A stretch of 9,481 nt of DNA from Gammaproteobacteria bacterium. Lineage in GTDB: Bacteria > Pseudomonadota > Gammaproteobacteria > Steroidobacterales > JACDCP01. The stretch spans positions 1 to 9,481 of the forward strand of contig JACDCP010000110.1 of assembly GCA_013817465.1 (NCBI GenBank), read 5' to 3'. The position numbers were made by a program, and so were the translations under genes. Shown in pieces: positions 1-6,964 of this stretch (its first letter is position 1; each line of letters opens with the position of its first letter). The notes beneath the pieces were generated by a model. That model saw nothing but the letters and a program-made list of their open reading frames with translations, made no database searches and had not been told where the DNA came from.

Positions 1-114
1 GGCGACCACGGCGCGAAATCATTGCTTTTGCGCTACTGCGATGAGGTCATTCGCGTACCGAGTCCTGAAGCCGCAATCGACGTCGATACGCCGGCGGAGC
101 TGGCAGCGCTGTAG
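1..114 (+). CDS. MocA/PucB-type molybdenum cofactor nucleotidyltransferase, C-terminal fragment
   Basis: The first reading frame is open from the window edge to a TAG at 112-114, giving 37 residues that begin GDHGAKSLL and end IDVDTPAELAAL. The GD-x-GA(K/R)-x-LL segment and the closing D(I/V)DTP-x-(D/E)L are typical of the end of MocA/PucB-like nucleotidyltransferases. These attach CMP to molybdopterin (giving the cytosine dinucleotide form) or otherwise serve maturation of xanthine-dehydrogenase-family enzymes. The N-terminal nucleotide-binding motif lies outside the window, so the substrate cannot be read. The gene converges with the Moco block on the other strand, which fits a cofactor-related role. 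It could instead be another NTP-transferase of the same fold. Confident that it is a real gene end; moderately confident of the subfamily. Confidence 0.72.
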   Translation, partial: GDHGAKSLLLRYCDEVIRVPSPEAAIDVDTPAELAAL

Positions 115-208
115 GGACGGTTTCAACCGGCCGCGCGCGACATGCGTACCTTCGGCGCAGAAAGCACTGGCAACCGCGCACCGGGCCGCGTCGTCAGCAC
201 GAACACAT

Positions 209-652
209 TCAGCCCTGCGAGCTCACCCGTTCGTGAGTGTCGTACTCGCAGCCGACCCAGCCCGAATCGCCGTCCGCGTAATGCTCTTTCTTCCAAATCG
301 GCAGCCCCGACTTGAGCTCGTCGATAATATAGCGGCAGGCCAGGAATGCCGCGTCGCGATGCGTGGCGCTCACGCCGACCCAGACCGCGCACTCGCCAAT
401 CGCCAGGCTGCCGACGCGATGGACTGCCAGCGCGTGAAGGATTGCGAATTGCTCCCGGGCCGCGTCCAGAATTCGCTGTCCCTCTTTCAGGGCCATGCCC
501 GCATGGGCTTCGTAGTCGAGGCGCGTCACATCACGCCCCTGATTCGCATTGCGCACGCGTCCTTCGAAGACGACTTGCGCGCCTGCGCCGTCATTTGCGA
601 GCGCCCGCTCGAGCATGCTCGTATCAAGTTCCCGCTCGCTGATGGAAAACAT
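209..652 (-). CDS. moaE: Molybdopterin synthase catalytic (large) subunit MoaE
   Basis: MoaE transfers sulfur from the thiocarboxylated tail of MoaD to cPMP, making the molybdopterin dithiolene in the cytoplasm. From the ATG at 652 it has 147 residues, close to the usual length. Visible family motifs are EGRVRNANQG with LDYEAHAGM near residues 30-53, the HR pair near 98-99, and DELKSGLPIWKKE near 111-123 with the two lysines expected at the active site (about K114 and K121). An in-frame GTG at 661 would add three residues and overlap the upstream gene by 8 bases. I prefer the ATG because AGGTGG sits 5 bases before it, while the GTG has no purine-rich site upstream. It is the last gene of the Moco block, directly behind its partner MoaD. 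Confidence 0.95.
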   Translation of the reverse strand: MFSISERELDTSMLERALANDGAGAQVVFEGRVRNANQGRDVTRLDYEAHAGMALKEGQRILDAAREQFAILHALAVHRVGSLAIGECAVWVGVSATHRDAAFLACRYIIDELKSGLPIWKKEHYADGDSGWVGCEYDTHERVSSQG

Positions 653-653
653 G

Positions 654-1508
654 TCAGCCACCTGAGACGGGCGGAAAGAACAGCACAGTGTCCCCGTCGC
701 GGAGCAGCGTCGTCATGGCGACCATTTCGTCATTGACAGCGACCTTCATGTTGCGTAAAGGCTCGAGCCCGGCATGACGTTCGCTCAGAAGCTCAAACAG
801 CTCCTCCGGCGTGCTTGCGCCAAGTCGTACGGTCTCACGGTCAGTCCCGGCCCGCTCGCGGAACAGCGCAAAGTACTCAATATCGAGCGTCTTCAGCCTG
901 CGATTGTGCGTCGCAAAGTGCATGTGCTCCAGATCCGCGGGTGCATTGACGTTGTCGAGCGCCCCAAGGCGCGGCTGCTCGAGAAGACCGATGTCGAGAC
1001 GCATCAGCATCTTCCGCGGACAGTTCATGCCGCCAGCGAAAAACGCTTCGAGCCGCGCATGGCTGGCAGGTTCGTAGATGGCGCAGAGCGGCTCCGGCAG
1101 GCCATCTTCGGTGCTCCGGAAGGCAGTGACGGTCCGCTCCGTACCCCGTCGCGCAACGAGCGCATCGAGCGTGGCGGCGTCGAGTAGCGGCAGATCGCAG
1201 GCGACCACAAGCCAGGCGGCGTGTGGATGCGAAAGTTGCGCTGACAAAATGCCGTCTGCTGGCCCGACGCTGCCGTGCCGGTCCTCGATGCGAGGAAAGC
1301 CGTTACGGAGTGGATCGTCGCCTTGCGCGCGCGAGACCGAAATGAATGATTGCTCGCAGCGCGCATCAACGAGTGAGAAGGCACGCTCGAGCGCGCTCAG
1401 CCCGTCGAATTCGAGGGCTGCCTTGTCACGGCCCATGCGAGTGCTCTGCCCTCCAGCCAGGACCAGCCCGTACAGCGGCGCCATAGAACCGAGATGAGTT
1501 CTAGGCAT
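654..1508 (-). CDS. mobA-moaD: Fused MobA guanylyltransferase and MoaD sulfur carrier
   Basis: One 284-residue reading frame carries two Moco proteins. Residues about 11-198 are a MobA-type NTP-transferase domain: LAGGQSTRMGRDK at 17-29 (nucleotide binding), GPADG at 82-86, ACDLPLL at 103-109 (metal-binding Asp), GLPEPLCAIY at 136-145 and DNVNAPADL at 185-193. MobA attaches GMP to Mo-molybdopterin. Residues about 204-284 are a ubiquitin-fold MoaD domain ending FFPPVSGG; the free terminal Gly-Gly is the part that becomes thiocarboxylated and feeds MoaE. Because MoaD is at the C-terminus, the fusion leaves that tail functional. The ATG at 1508 overlaps the end of moaC by 8 bases; a second ATG at 1484 gives a start nearer the LAGG motif but lacks a binding site. 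No separate mobA or moaD is seen here, so this may be the only copy. A sequencing error joining two genes is unlikely since the linker reads smoothly. Confidence 0.93.
   Translation of the reverse strand: MPRTHLGSMAPLYGLVLAGGQSTRMGRDKAALEFDGLSALERAFSLVDARCEQSFISVSRAQGDDPLRNGFPRIEDRHGSVGPADGILSAQLSHPHAAWLVVACDLPLLDAATLDALVARRGTERTVTAFRSTEDGLPEPLCAIYEPASHARLEAFFAGGMNCPRKMLMRLDIGLLEQPRLGALDNVNAPADLEHMHFATHNRRLKTLDIEYFALFRERAGTDRETVRLGASTPEELFELLSERHAGLEPLRNMKVAVNDEMVAMTTLLRDGDTVLFFPPVSGG
658..663 (-). promoter_or_regulatory. Ribosome binding site deciding the moaE start
   Basis: On the minus strand AGGTGG is followed by CTGAC and then ATG (650-652). This site overlaps the codons for the last two glycines of the MoaD domain. 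The junction reads TGA, one base, ATG, which suits translational coupling of MoaD to MoaE. It supports the ATG over the GTG at 661. Confidence 0.6.
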
Positions 1509-1968
1509 GAAAATCGCTCTTGCCGCCTTCCTTGCGGATCAGCCGCGTCTCGCGGATGACGATGTCGTGCGACAGCGCTTTGCACATGTCGTAGATCGTC
1601 AGCGCCGCAACGCTGGCGCCCGTCAAAGCCTCCATTTCGACGCCTGTCTTGTGCGTAACGCTCACCGTGCAGTCGATGATGGCTTCGTGATCGTTATTGA
1701 GCGCAATCTCGATTTTACAGTCGTCGAGAGCGAGAGAGTGACAAAACGGTATCAGTTCGTGCGTCTTCTTTGCGGCCATGACGCCGGCCACGATCGCAGT
1801 GTTGAATACCGGGCCCTTGGCAGTAAGCAGCTCCCCCTCATGCAGCAGGGCCGCAACCTCCGCGGGAAGACACACGCAGGAGCGCGCCTGGGCGATTCGC
1901 CAAGTCGCAGGCTTGTCGCCGACATCTACCATGCGTGGGCGGCTTCCTTTTCCGACGTGTGACAGCAC
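1501..1968 (-). CDS. moaC: Cyclic pyranopterin monophosphate synthase MoaC
   Basis: MoaC converts the cyclic GTP intermediate made by MoaA into cPMP. The 155-residue product matches the family length (E. coli about 161). Motifs: MVDVGDKP near 13-20, KGPVFNTA with K51, HELIPFCH at 70-77 with the catalytic His at 77, GVEMEALTGASVAALTIYDMCK at 109-130 with D127 and K130, and the closing GGKSDF. I chose the GTG at 1966-1968: it gives an N-terminus VLSHVGKGSRPRMVDV that resembles known MoaC starts, and GGAGGT lies 8 bases upstream. The reading frame stays open to 2025, but that extension is translated repeat sequence. It follows moaA by 111 bases, most of them occupied by an inverted repeat. Confidence 0.95.
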   Translation of the reverse strand: MLSHVGKGSRPRMVDVGDKPATWRIAQARSCVCLPAEVAALLHEGELLTAKGPVFNTAIVAGVMAAKKTHELIPFCHSLALDDCKIEIALNNDHEAIIDCTVSVTHKTGVEMEALTGASVAALTIYDMCKALSHDIVIRETRLIRKEGGKSDFHA

Positions 1969-1976
1969 AGTTCTCG

Positions 1977-1982
1977 ACCTCC
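1977..1982 (-). promoter_or_regulatory. Ribosome binding site for moaC (GTG start)
   Basis: GGAGGT on the minus strand, 8 bases before the GTG at 1966-1968. It is the strongest such site in the Moco block and fixes the moaC start. It lies 7 bases downstream, in transcript terms, of the foot of the inverted repeat at 1990-2076, so the repeat's folding could affect ribosome access. Confidence 0.7.
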
Positions 1983-1989
1983 AACCGGG

Positions 1990-2076
1990 GGAAATGGGGA
2001 CATTCCTGATTTCGCCTGACAACAAACTTGCCGCGGCGCAACTATGATTCTTAAAATCAGGAATGTCCCCATTTCC
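1990..2076. repeat. REP/MITE-like element: perfect 23-bp inverted repeat around a 41-bp spacer
   Basis: Positions 1990-2012 are the exact reverse complement of 2054-2076; the match breaks at both ends (1989 against 2077, 2013 against 2053). The core reads GGGGACATTCCTGATTT. The element fills nearly all the moaA-moaC gap: it starts 3 bases after the moaA stop and ends 7 bases before the moaC ribosome binding site. In RNA it could fold into a 23-bp stem. No T-run follows, so it is not a classic terminator. The GGGGACATTCC type of palindrome is one I associate with REP-like repeats and IS200-type (RAYT) transposases in gammaproteobacteria; that link is from memory and no transposase is present here. 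No target duplication is seen. Confidence 0.85.
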
Positions 2077-2079
2077 TGT

Positions 2080-3132
2080 CTACCCTCCTACGCGATACAT
2101 TTCGACGCGGCGCAATGGCCTCTCGGCAACGCGGGCGGTACGGCGCAGCTCGCTGTATCGATCATCGCGCCGTTGCCACACGTTGGCGATCAGCTTCGTG
2201 AGATCCTGATCGGAGGCACCGGCGCGCATCGGCCCGCGCAAAGATGTGCCCTGCTCTGCGAACAGGCAGGTGTATAGCGTGCCGTCTGCTGCGATGCGCG
2301 CCCGTGTGCAGCCGCCGCAGAACGGCGCGGTGACCGAGCTTATAAAACCGATTTCGCCCGCGCCGTCGGCATACCGGTAACGATTTGCCACCTCGCCGCG
2401 ATAGGCGGCATCAACTGGCTCCACGGGCCATCGCCGATGGATGCGGTCGAGCAGCTCCGCCGATGGCACGACCTGAGCGAGCCGCCAGCGATTGAGTGTG
2501 CCGACATCCATGAGCTCGATGAGCCGCACGATCGACGAGCTGCCGCGGAAGTGCGCGAGCAGATCCAGGAGCGTGTGCTCGTTCAGGCCGCGCTGTACGA
2601 CCACGTTTATCTTGATCGTGTCGAACCCGCAAGCCCCGGCGGCGCGAATTCCGGCGAGCACGCGCGCGAGATCGCGGCGGCCCCCGTTCATGCTCGCGAA
2701 CACCGCCTCATCCAGACTGTCGAGGCTCACAGTGACGCGTTGCAGCCCTGCCTCGCGCAGAGCCGCCGCGTGACTTTCCAGCAGCACGCCGTTCGTCGTC
2801 AAAGCGAGATCCTCGAGCCCTTCAACTCCGGCCAGAGCGCGGACCAGAGCCGGCAGGTTTTTTCTGAGCAGCGGCTCGCCACCTGTGATGCGAATCTTGC
2901 GCACGCCGAGTGCTGTGTGCAGCCGCGCGAGGCGCTCGATTTCCGCAAAGCTCAGCAGCTCGCTTGCAGCGGCGAACGCGTAGTCAGCGTGATAGCGCTC
3001 TTCCGGCATGCAATAGCCACAGCGAAAGTTGCATCGATCGATGACCGAAATGCGCAAGTCGTGCATCGGCCGACCGCGTCGATCGGCCAGTATGTGCGCA
3101 GTCATAGGCACTGCAACGGAATCACGAGGCAT
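2080..3132 (-). CDS. moaA: GTP 3',8-cyclase MoaA (radical SAM)
   Basis: MoaA carries out the first Moco step, radical cyclisation of GTP, using two iron-sulfur clusters. The 350-residue protein has the radical-SAM cluster motif CNFRCGYC (Cys34, 38, 41), the SAM-binding GGEP at 84-87, the LTTNG at 111-115, and the C-terminal cluster CGGC...C (Cys272, 275, 289) that binds GTP. It ends in Gly-Gly (349-350), the conserved tail that reaches into the active site. ATG at 3132 lies 9 bases after the moeA stop; a modest TAGGGA site, which overlaps that stop codon, precedes it. About 20 residues precede the radical-SAM core, so a start at Met10 is possible. The close spacing indicates co-transcription with moeA. 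Confidence 0.97.
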   Translation of the reverse strand: MPRDSVAVPMTAHILADRRGRPMHDLRISVIDRCNFRCGYCMPEERYHADYAFAAASELLSFAEIERLARLHTALGVRKIRITGGEPLLRKNLPALVRALAGVEGLEDLALTTNGVLLESHAAALREAGLQRVTVSLDSLDEAVFASMNGGRRDLARVLAGIRAAGACGFDTIKINVVVQRGLNEHTLLDLLAHFRGSSSIVRLIELMDVGTLNRWRLAQVVPSAELLDRIHRRWPVEPVDAAYRGEVANRYRYADGAGEIGFISSVTAPFCGGCTRARIAADGTLYTCLFAEQGTSLRGPMRAGASDQDLTKLIANVWQRRDDRYSELRRTARVAERPLRRVEMYRVGG

Positions 3133-3141
3133 CGACTTTCC

Positions 3142-4386
3142 CTACCAGCAGTAGAGCGGTGCGGCGTACCCGGCCGCAAAGCGCTGCTGCACGGCCGGCA
3201 GCTCGACGAAACCGTCGCTGCCGGCCAACCGGGCGAAATCGCCCGAGGTGTTGGTAAACACTGGCTCTGCCTGCGCCTCAACCAGGTTGCGTTCGATGCG
3301 CACCGGCAGAAACCAGGTCAGGGCAGGCTCGAACTCGACTTGCCGCGCGAGCCTGACGGTCAGGCGAACTGCCGGTTTTGCCCCCGCCGCAGCCTCCAGC
3401 GCCGGCAGCACGAATCGGTGCAGGCACACGAGCGACGAGACCGGATTGCCGGGCAGCGCGAAGACCACCTGCCCGCCGCCGCCGATGCCGAACCACATGG
3501 GCTTGCCGGGCCGCTGCCGTACCTTGTGAAAAATTACAGCGACGCCCAGATCGGCCAAAGCCTGCGGCACGTGATCGAATTTCCCCATCGACACACCGCC
3601 GCTCAGAATCAATACCGAATGGTCCTCGAGAAGCTCGCCGATCGCCTGCCGCAGGCGCTCTGGATTATCGGGAACGTGGGCCCGATCAACCTGCGTGATG
3701 CCACGCAAGCGCAGAGCGGCCGCCATCGCGCGATCATTCGATCGCCGCACTTCGTGCTCCTCGATGGCAGCGTCGACTGCGACCAACTCGTCGCCGGTCG
3801 TGATGATTGCAATCCGCGGTTGGCTCGCGACGCTCACCTGCGTGCGGCCGGCGGATGCGAGAACGGCCAGCTCGGGACCGCGCAGGAGCATACCGGGTTC
3901 GAGCAAACGCGCTCCATCGACATAGTCGGAGCCGCGTCGATGCACGTATTGCATGCGTCGCGGATTGGCACCGGGGGCCAGACGGGCCACGCCGTTTGCC
4001 AGTATGACCTCCTCGACCGGTGCGACACAGTCACAATCACGCGGCAGCACGGCGCCGGTCATGACTTCGAAGCAATGCCCGGGCTGCGTGCGGCTCAGCG
4101 GTGGACGTCCCGCGGCCTGAATGCCGGCAATCGGGAATTCCACGATCCCCTGTTGCCAATCCTCGAAAGCAAATGCGATCCCATCCATGGTCACGCGGTC
4201 AAAAGCCGGCTGATCGCGATTCGCGTTCACTGCCTCGCGCAGAATGCGGCCGGCCGCGGCGTCCAGCGCAACCCTCTCGACCGGCAGCCCCGGCATGCAC
4301 CGCGCGATCTCGGTTTCCGCTTCCGCGACGCTCAGATTCTCTCGCGCGGCCGGCGGATGCATCGGTTTGAATGCGGCAGGCGACAT
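3142..4386 (-). CDS. moeA: Molybdopterin molybdenumtransferase MoeA
   Basis: MoeA inserts molybdate into adenylylated molybdopterin. From the ATG at 4386 it has 414 residues (E. coli 411). Motifs in order: FDRVTMDGIA at 62-71 (usual form SAMDGYA), MTGAVLPRDCD at 109-119, TTGDEL at 196-201, RRSN at 214-217, SGGVSMGKFD at 262-271, QRPGKP at 291-296 and ALPGNPVSS at 310-318; a C-terminal domain IV follows. The TMDGIA and SMGKFD wording departs from the E. coli form (SVGEAD) but keeps the final Asp, and looks like a recognisable MoeA branch rather than decay. The frame remains open far upstream into lon (to 5067), but that part is a shadow of lon. The start has only a weak binding site; ATG was chosen by length and motif spacing. 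It heads the Moco block, 131 bases after lon. Confidence 0.95.
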   Translation of the reverse strand: MSPAAFKPMHPPAARENLSVAEAETEIARCMPGLPVERVALDAAAGRILREAVNANRDQPAFDRVTMDGIAFAFEDWQQGIVEFPIAGIQAAGRPPLSRTQPGHCFEVMTGAVLPRDCDCVAPVEEVILANGVARLAPGANPRRMQYVHRRGSDYVDGARLLEPGMLLRGPELAVLASAGRTQVSVASQPRIAIITTGDELVAVDAAIEEHEVRRSNDRAMAAALRLRGITQVDRAHVPDNPERLRQAIGELLEDHSVLILSGGVSMGKFDHVPQALADLGVAVIFHKVRQRPGKPMWFGIGGGGQVVFALPGNPVSSLVCLHRFVLPALEAAAGAKPAVRLTVRLARQVEFEPALTWFLPVRIERNLVEAQAEPVFTNTSGDFARLAGSDGFVELPAVQQRFAAGYAAPLYCW

Positions 4387-4441
4387 GGTCACGACATGAT
4401 ACCCGCTTGTGAGCACAGCATCCCGCCTTTGCTCGACGCGC

Positions 4442-4476
4442 TGCGCCCGTTTGTCGCAAGCGGCTGCGACCGCGCA
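4442..4476. repeat. Two-stem inverted repeat in the lon-moeA gap
   Basis: GTCGCA (4453-4458) pairs with TGCGAC (4465-4470) around a 6-base loop, and TGCGC (4442-4446) pairs with GCGCA (4472-4476) outside it, with an uneven internal bulge. It lies about 40 bases past the lon stop and 56 bases before the moeA start. Neither side is followed by a T-run, so intrinsic termination is not supported; it may slow readthrough, protect the lon message end, or be chance in GC-rich DNA. The rest of the 131-base gap shows no clear promoter; a TATCAT close to the moeA start lacks a matching -35. Confidence 0.35.
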
Positions 4477-4517
4477 CCCACACACCTGGAGCTGGGCGGG
4501 AGGCTCGGCGAAAGGCG

Positions 4518-6947
4518 TCAGATCAGGTTGGCAGGCACGATTTCTTCGCTGGTCAGTCCGACCGCCGCCTCGAGCGCATCGTCGACCGTTTCCAGCCAGA
4601 CGAATTCGAGCTCTTCGCGGGCGCTCTCTGGGATGTCGTCGAAATCCTTGCGGTTGCGCGCCGGCAGCAACACGCGTTTGATACCGGCACGCGCCGCGGC
4701 CAGCACTTTTTCCTTGATGCCTCCGACCGGCAGCACGAGGCCACGCAGGCTGATTTCTCCGGTCATTGCCGTATCGCTGCGCACCGTCTTCTCGGCCAGC
4801 AGCGAGGCCAGCGACACGAACATGGCCACGCCGGCGCTCGGACCGTCCTTCGGAATCGCACCCGCCGGAACGTGCAGATGCAGATCGTTCGTCTCGAAGG
4901 TTTCGGACAACACGCCGAGCGTATCGGCTCGCGCCTTGACCAGGCTCAGGGCCGCTTGCGCACTCTCCTTCATGACATCGCCGAGGTGGCCGGTGATAGT
5001 GAGCTTGCCTTTGCCGGGGTAGCGGCTCGTTTCGAGAAACAGGATGTCGCCGCCGACCGGCGTCCACGCGAGACCGGTCGCGACACCTGGCACACTCGTA
5101 CGCATGGCGATTTCGCCCTCGAACTTCGGCGCGCCAAGAATGCCCTGCAAGTCGTCTGAATCGATACGCACCCGCTCGGCTGCACCTTCGCTGACGCGCA
5201 TCGCGATGTTGCGGAATACCGCGCCGATCGTCCGCTCCAGCGTGCGTACCCCTGCCTCGCGCGTATAGTCTTCGACGAGCGCATGCAGCGCGTCATCGGT
5301 AATTTCCGCCTGTTCTGGCTTGAGCCCGTTCGCTTCGAGCTGGCGCGCGATCAGGTAGCGGCGCGCGATTTCTATCTTCTCCTGCTCGGTGTAGCCGGGC
5401 AGCTCGATGAGCTCCATGCGATCGCGCAACGGCCCGGGTATGGTATCGAGCCGGTTCGCCGTGCCTATGAAGAACACCTTGCTCAGGTCGAACGGCACGG
5501 CCAGGTAGTTGTCCCGGAACGTCGAATTCTGCTCTGGATCGAGCACCTCGAGCAGTGCCGACGACGGGTCGCCATGGAAGCCGGCGCTGAGCTTGTCCAT
5601 CTCGTCGAGCATGAACACAGGGTTTCGCGTGCCGGCCTTGCGGATGTTTTGCACGATGTTGCCTGGCAGGGCGCCGATATACGTGCGCCGGTGGCCGCGT
5701 ATTTCCGCCTCGTCGTGCACGCCGCCGAGGCTCGCGCGCACGAATTTGAGACCCAGGGCGCGCGCAATGCTTTGCCCGAGCGAAGTCTTGCCGACGCCGG
5801 GTGGGCCGACGAAGCAGAGGATCGGGCTGCGGCCCTGCGGATTCAGCTTGCGCACGGCGAGGTACTCGAGAATTCGCCGCTTGATCTTGTCGAGCCCGTA
5901 GTGGTCCTCTTCGAGGACCTGACGCGCTTTCGCGATGTCGATGTTTTCATCGTCGAGCTTCGACCAGGGCAGCTCGATGAACCAGTCGAGATACGTGCGC
6001 ACCATCGAGTGCTCGGCAGCCGCCTCAGGCATGCGCTCCAGGCGCCTCAACTCCTTCTTCGCCTGATCGCGGGCCTCCTCCGGCATGCCGGCAGCTTCAA
6101 TTTTTTCCCGGAGCTCCTCGACTTCAGCGCCGCTGTCGTCGCCCTCGCCGAGCTCTTTCTGAATGGTCCGCAACTGCTCACGCAACAGATACTCGCGCTG
6201 GCGCTCGTCCATCTTCTCCTTGGTCTGTTGATCGATCTCGTGCGTCAGGCGCAGCACCTCGACGCGGTGATTCAGAAATTCGACGACTTTGTCGAGACGT
6301 TGCCGTACATCCGTCGTCTCGAGGATCGCCTGCTTCTCGGCCGGCTTTATGTCCATGAAGCTCGCCACCAGATCGGCGAGCGCCGACGGCGAATCTATAT
6401 TGTCGACCGCATTGATCAACTCGGTGGGACCGCCCGGCAGTAGCCGAATAGCCTCCTTGGCCTGCTGCTGCAGGTACAGCAGTCGTGCTTCCACCTCTGT
6501 CGTCTCCGCCGCCTGATCGTGGAGAAGCTCCATGCGGGCAAGCAGGAACGGAAAGCCGTCGACGAATTCGAGCGCGCGAAACCGCCGCTCGCCCTGACAG
6601 ATCAGGTGATGGTTGCCATCCGGCGTGGTGACGTAGCGCAGGATATTCGCGACAGTGCCAACCCGATAAAGGTCGCCGGCGCCCGGGGATGTCGTCTCAG
6701 GATCCTGTTGCAGCAGCAGGCCGATCTTGCGCCCGCTGCGCGCCGCCTCCTGCGCCGCGGCGATGGAGCCCTTGCGGCCGATGGCCACCGGCAGGACCAC
6801 GTTCGGGAACAGCACGAGATTGCGCACGGGCACGATGATGAGGACATCTTCGGGCAGCTTGTGCCCGGCTTCCTGACCGTCGGCCTCGTCCTCCGTCACG
6901 GTTGCCTGCGGTTCCGGGTCGGGATTTTCGGAATCCAGTGTCTTCAT
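4518..6947 (-). CDS. lon: ATP-dependent serine protease Lon
   Basis: Lon is a cytoplasmic AAA+ protease that degrades misfolded and selected regulatory proteins. From the ATG at 6947 it has 809 residues (E. coli 784). In order: an acidic N-terminal extension of about 30 residues; the substrate-binding LON domain from about LIIVPVRNLVLFP; a coiled coil around 225-320; the AAA+ module with Walker A GPPGVGKT at 381-388, Walker B VFMLDEMDK at 444-452 and the GTANRLDTIPGPLRDR sensor region near 495-510; and the protease domain with PKDGPSAG (catalytic Ser704) and GGIKEK (catalytic Lys747), 43 residues apart as in E. coli. All key residues are present. An upstream ATG at 6998 would overlap hsp20 by 34 bases; the 6947 start fits better. 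It follows hsp20 by 17 bases, so both are likely on one message. Confidence 0.97.
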   Translation of the reverse strand: MKTLDSENPDPEPQATVTEDEADGQEAGHKLPEDVLIIVPVRNLVLFPNVVLPVAIGRKGSIAAAQEAARSGRKIGLLLQQDPETTSPGAGDLYRVGTVANILRYVTTPDGNHHLICQGERRFRALEFVDGFPFLLARMELLHDQAAETTEVEARLLYLQQQAKEAIRLLPGGPTELINAVDNIDSPSALADLVASFMDIKPAEKQAILETTDVRQRLDKVVEFLNHRVEVLRLTHEIDQQTKEKMDERQREYLLREQLRTIQKELGEGDDSGAEVEELREKIEAAGMPEEARDQAKKELRRLERMPEAAAEHSMVRTYLDWFIELPWSKLDDENIDIAKARQVLEEDHYGLDKIKRRILEYLAVRKLNPQGRSPILCFVGPPGVGKTSLGQSIARALGLKFVRASLGGVHDEAEIRGHRRTYIGALPGNIVQNIRKAGTRNPVFMLDEMDKLSAGFHGDPSSALLEVLDPEQNSTFRDNYLAVPFDLSKVFFIGTANRLDTIPGPLRDRMELIELPGYTEQEKIEIARRYLIARQLEANGLKPEQAEITDDALHALVEDYTREAGVRTLERTIGAVFRNIAMRVSEGAAERVRIDSDDLQGILGAPKFEGEIAMRTSVPGVATGLAWTPVGGDILFLETSRYPGKGKLTITGHLGDVMKESAQAALSLVKARADTLGVLSETFETNDLHLHVPAGAIPKDGPSAGVAMFVSLASLLAEKTVRSDTAMTGEISLRGLVLPVGGIKEKVLAAARAGIKRVLLPARNRKDFDDIPESAREELEFVWLETVDDALEAAVGLTSEEIVPANLI

Positions 6948-6964
6948 TTGCGTTCGCCGGATTG

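Noticed and set aside
115..208. Possible bidirectional terminator between the convergent ends
   Set aside because: No stem followed by a T-run on either strand; GC-rich filler only.
1969..2025. N-terminal extension of MoaC to 2025
   Set aside because: The extension translates the repeat arm (IRNVPIS); the GTG at 1968 has GGAGGT at 8 bases and matches the usual MoaC N-terminus.
1990..2076. Inverted repeat as a rho-independent terminator
   Set aside because: The stem is followed by C/G-rich sequence and no T-run in the direction of transcription, and stopping there would silence moaC, mobA-moaD and moaE.
2044..2277. A 77-codon plus-strand frame beginning in the repeat
   Set aside because: It starts in the inverted repeat and continues antisense to moaA; the translation is repeat plus shadow.
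4387..4517. Possible Moco riboswitch before moeA
   Set aside because: The gap is GC-rich and foldable, but I could not match the known Moco RNA architecture by eye. A covariance search with the Rfam Moco RNA model would decide; a significant hit would reverse this.
2437..5022. An 861-codon open frame on the plus strand across moaA, moeA and the end of lon
   Set aside because: It lies antisense to three genes with clear motifs, has a low-complexity Arg/His/Ala-rich translation with no recognisable domain, and long antisense frames are common in GC-rich coding DNA.
4387..5067. Upstream extension of the moeA frame into lon
   Set aside because: The extra residues are an out-of-frame reading of lon; MoeA length and motif spacing fit the start at 4386.
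5283..6443. A 386-codon plus-strand frame antisense to lon
   Set aside because: Shadow of lon; the translation shows no family motif and no plausible binding site was identified.
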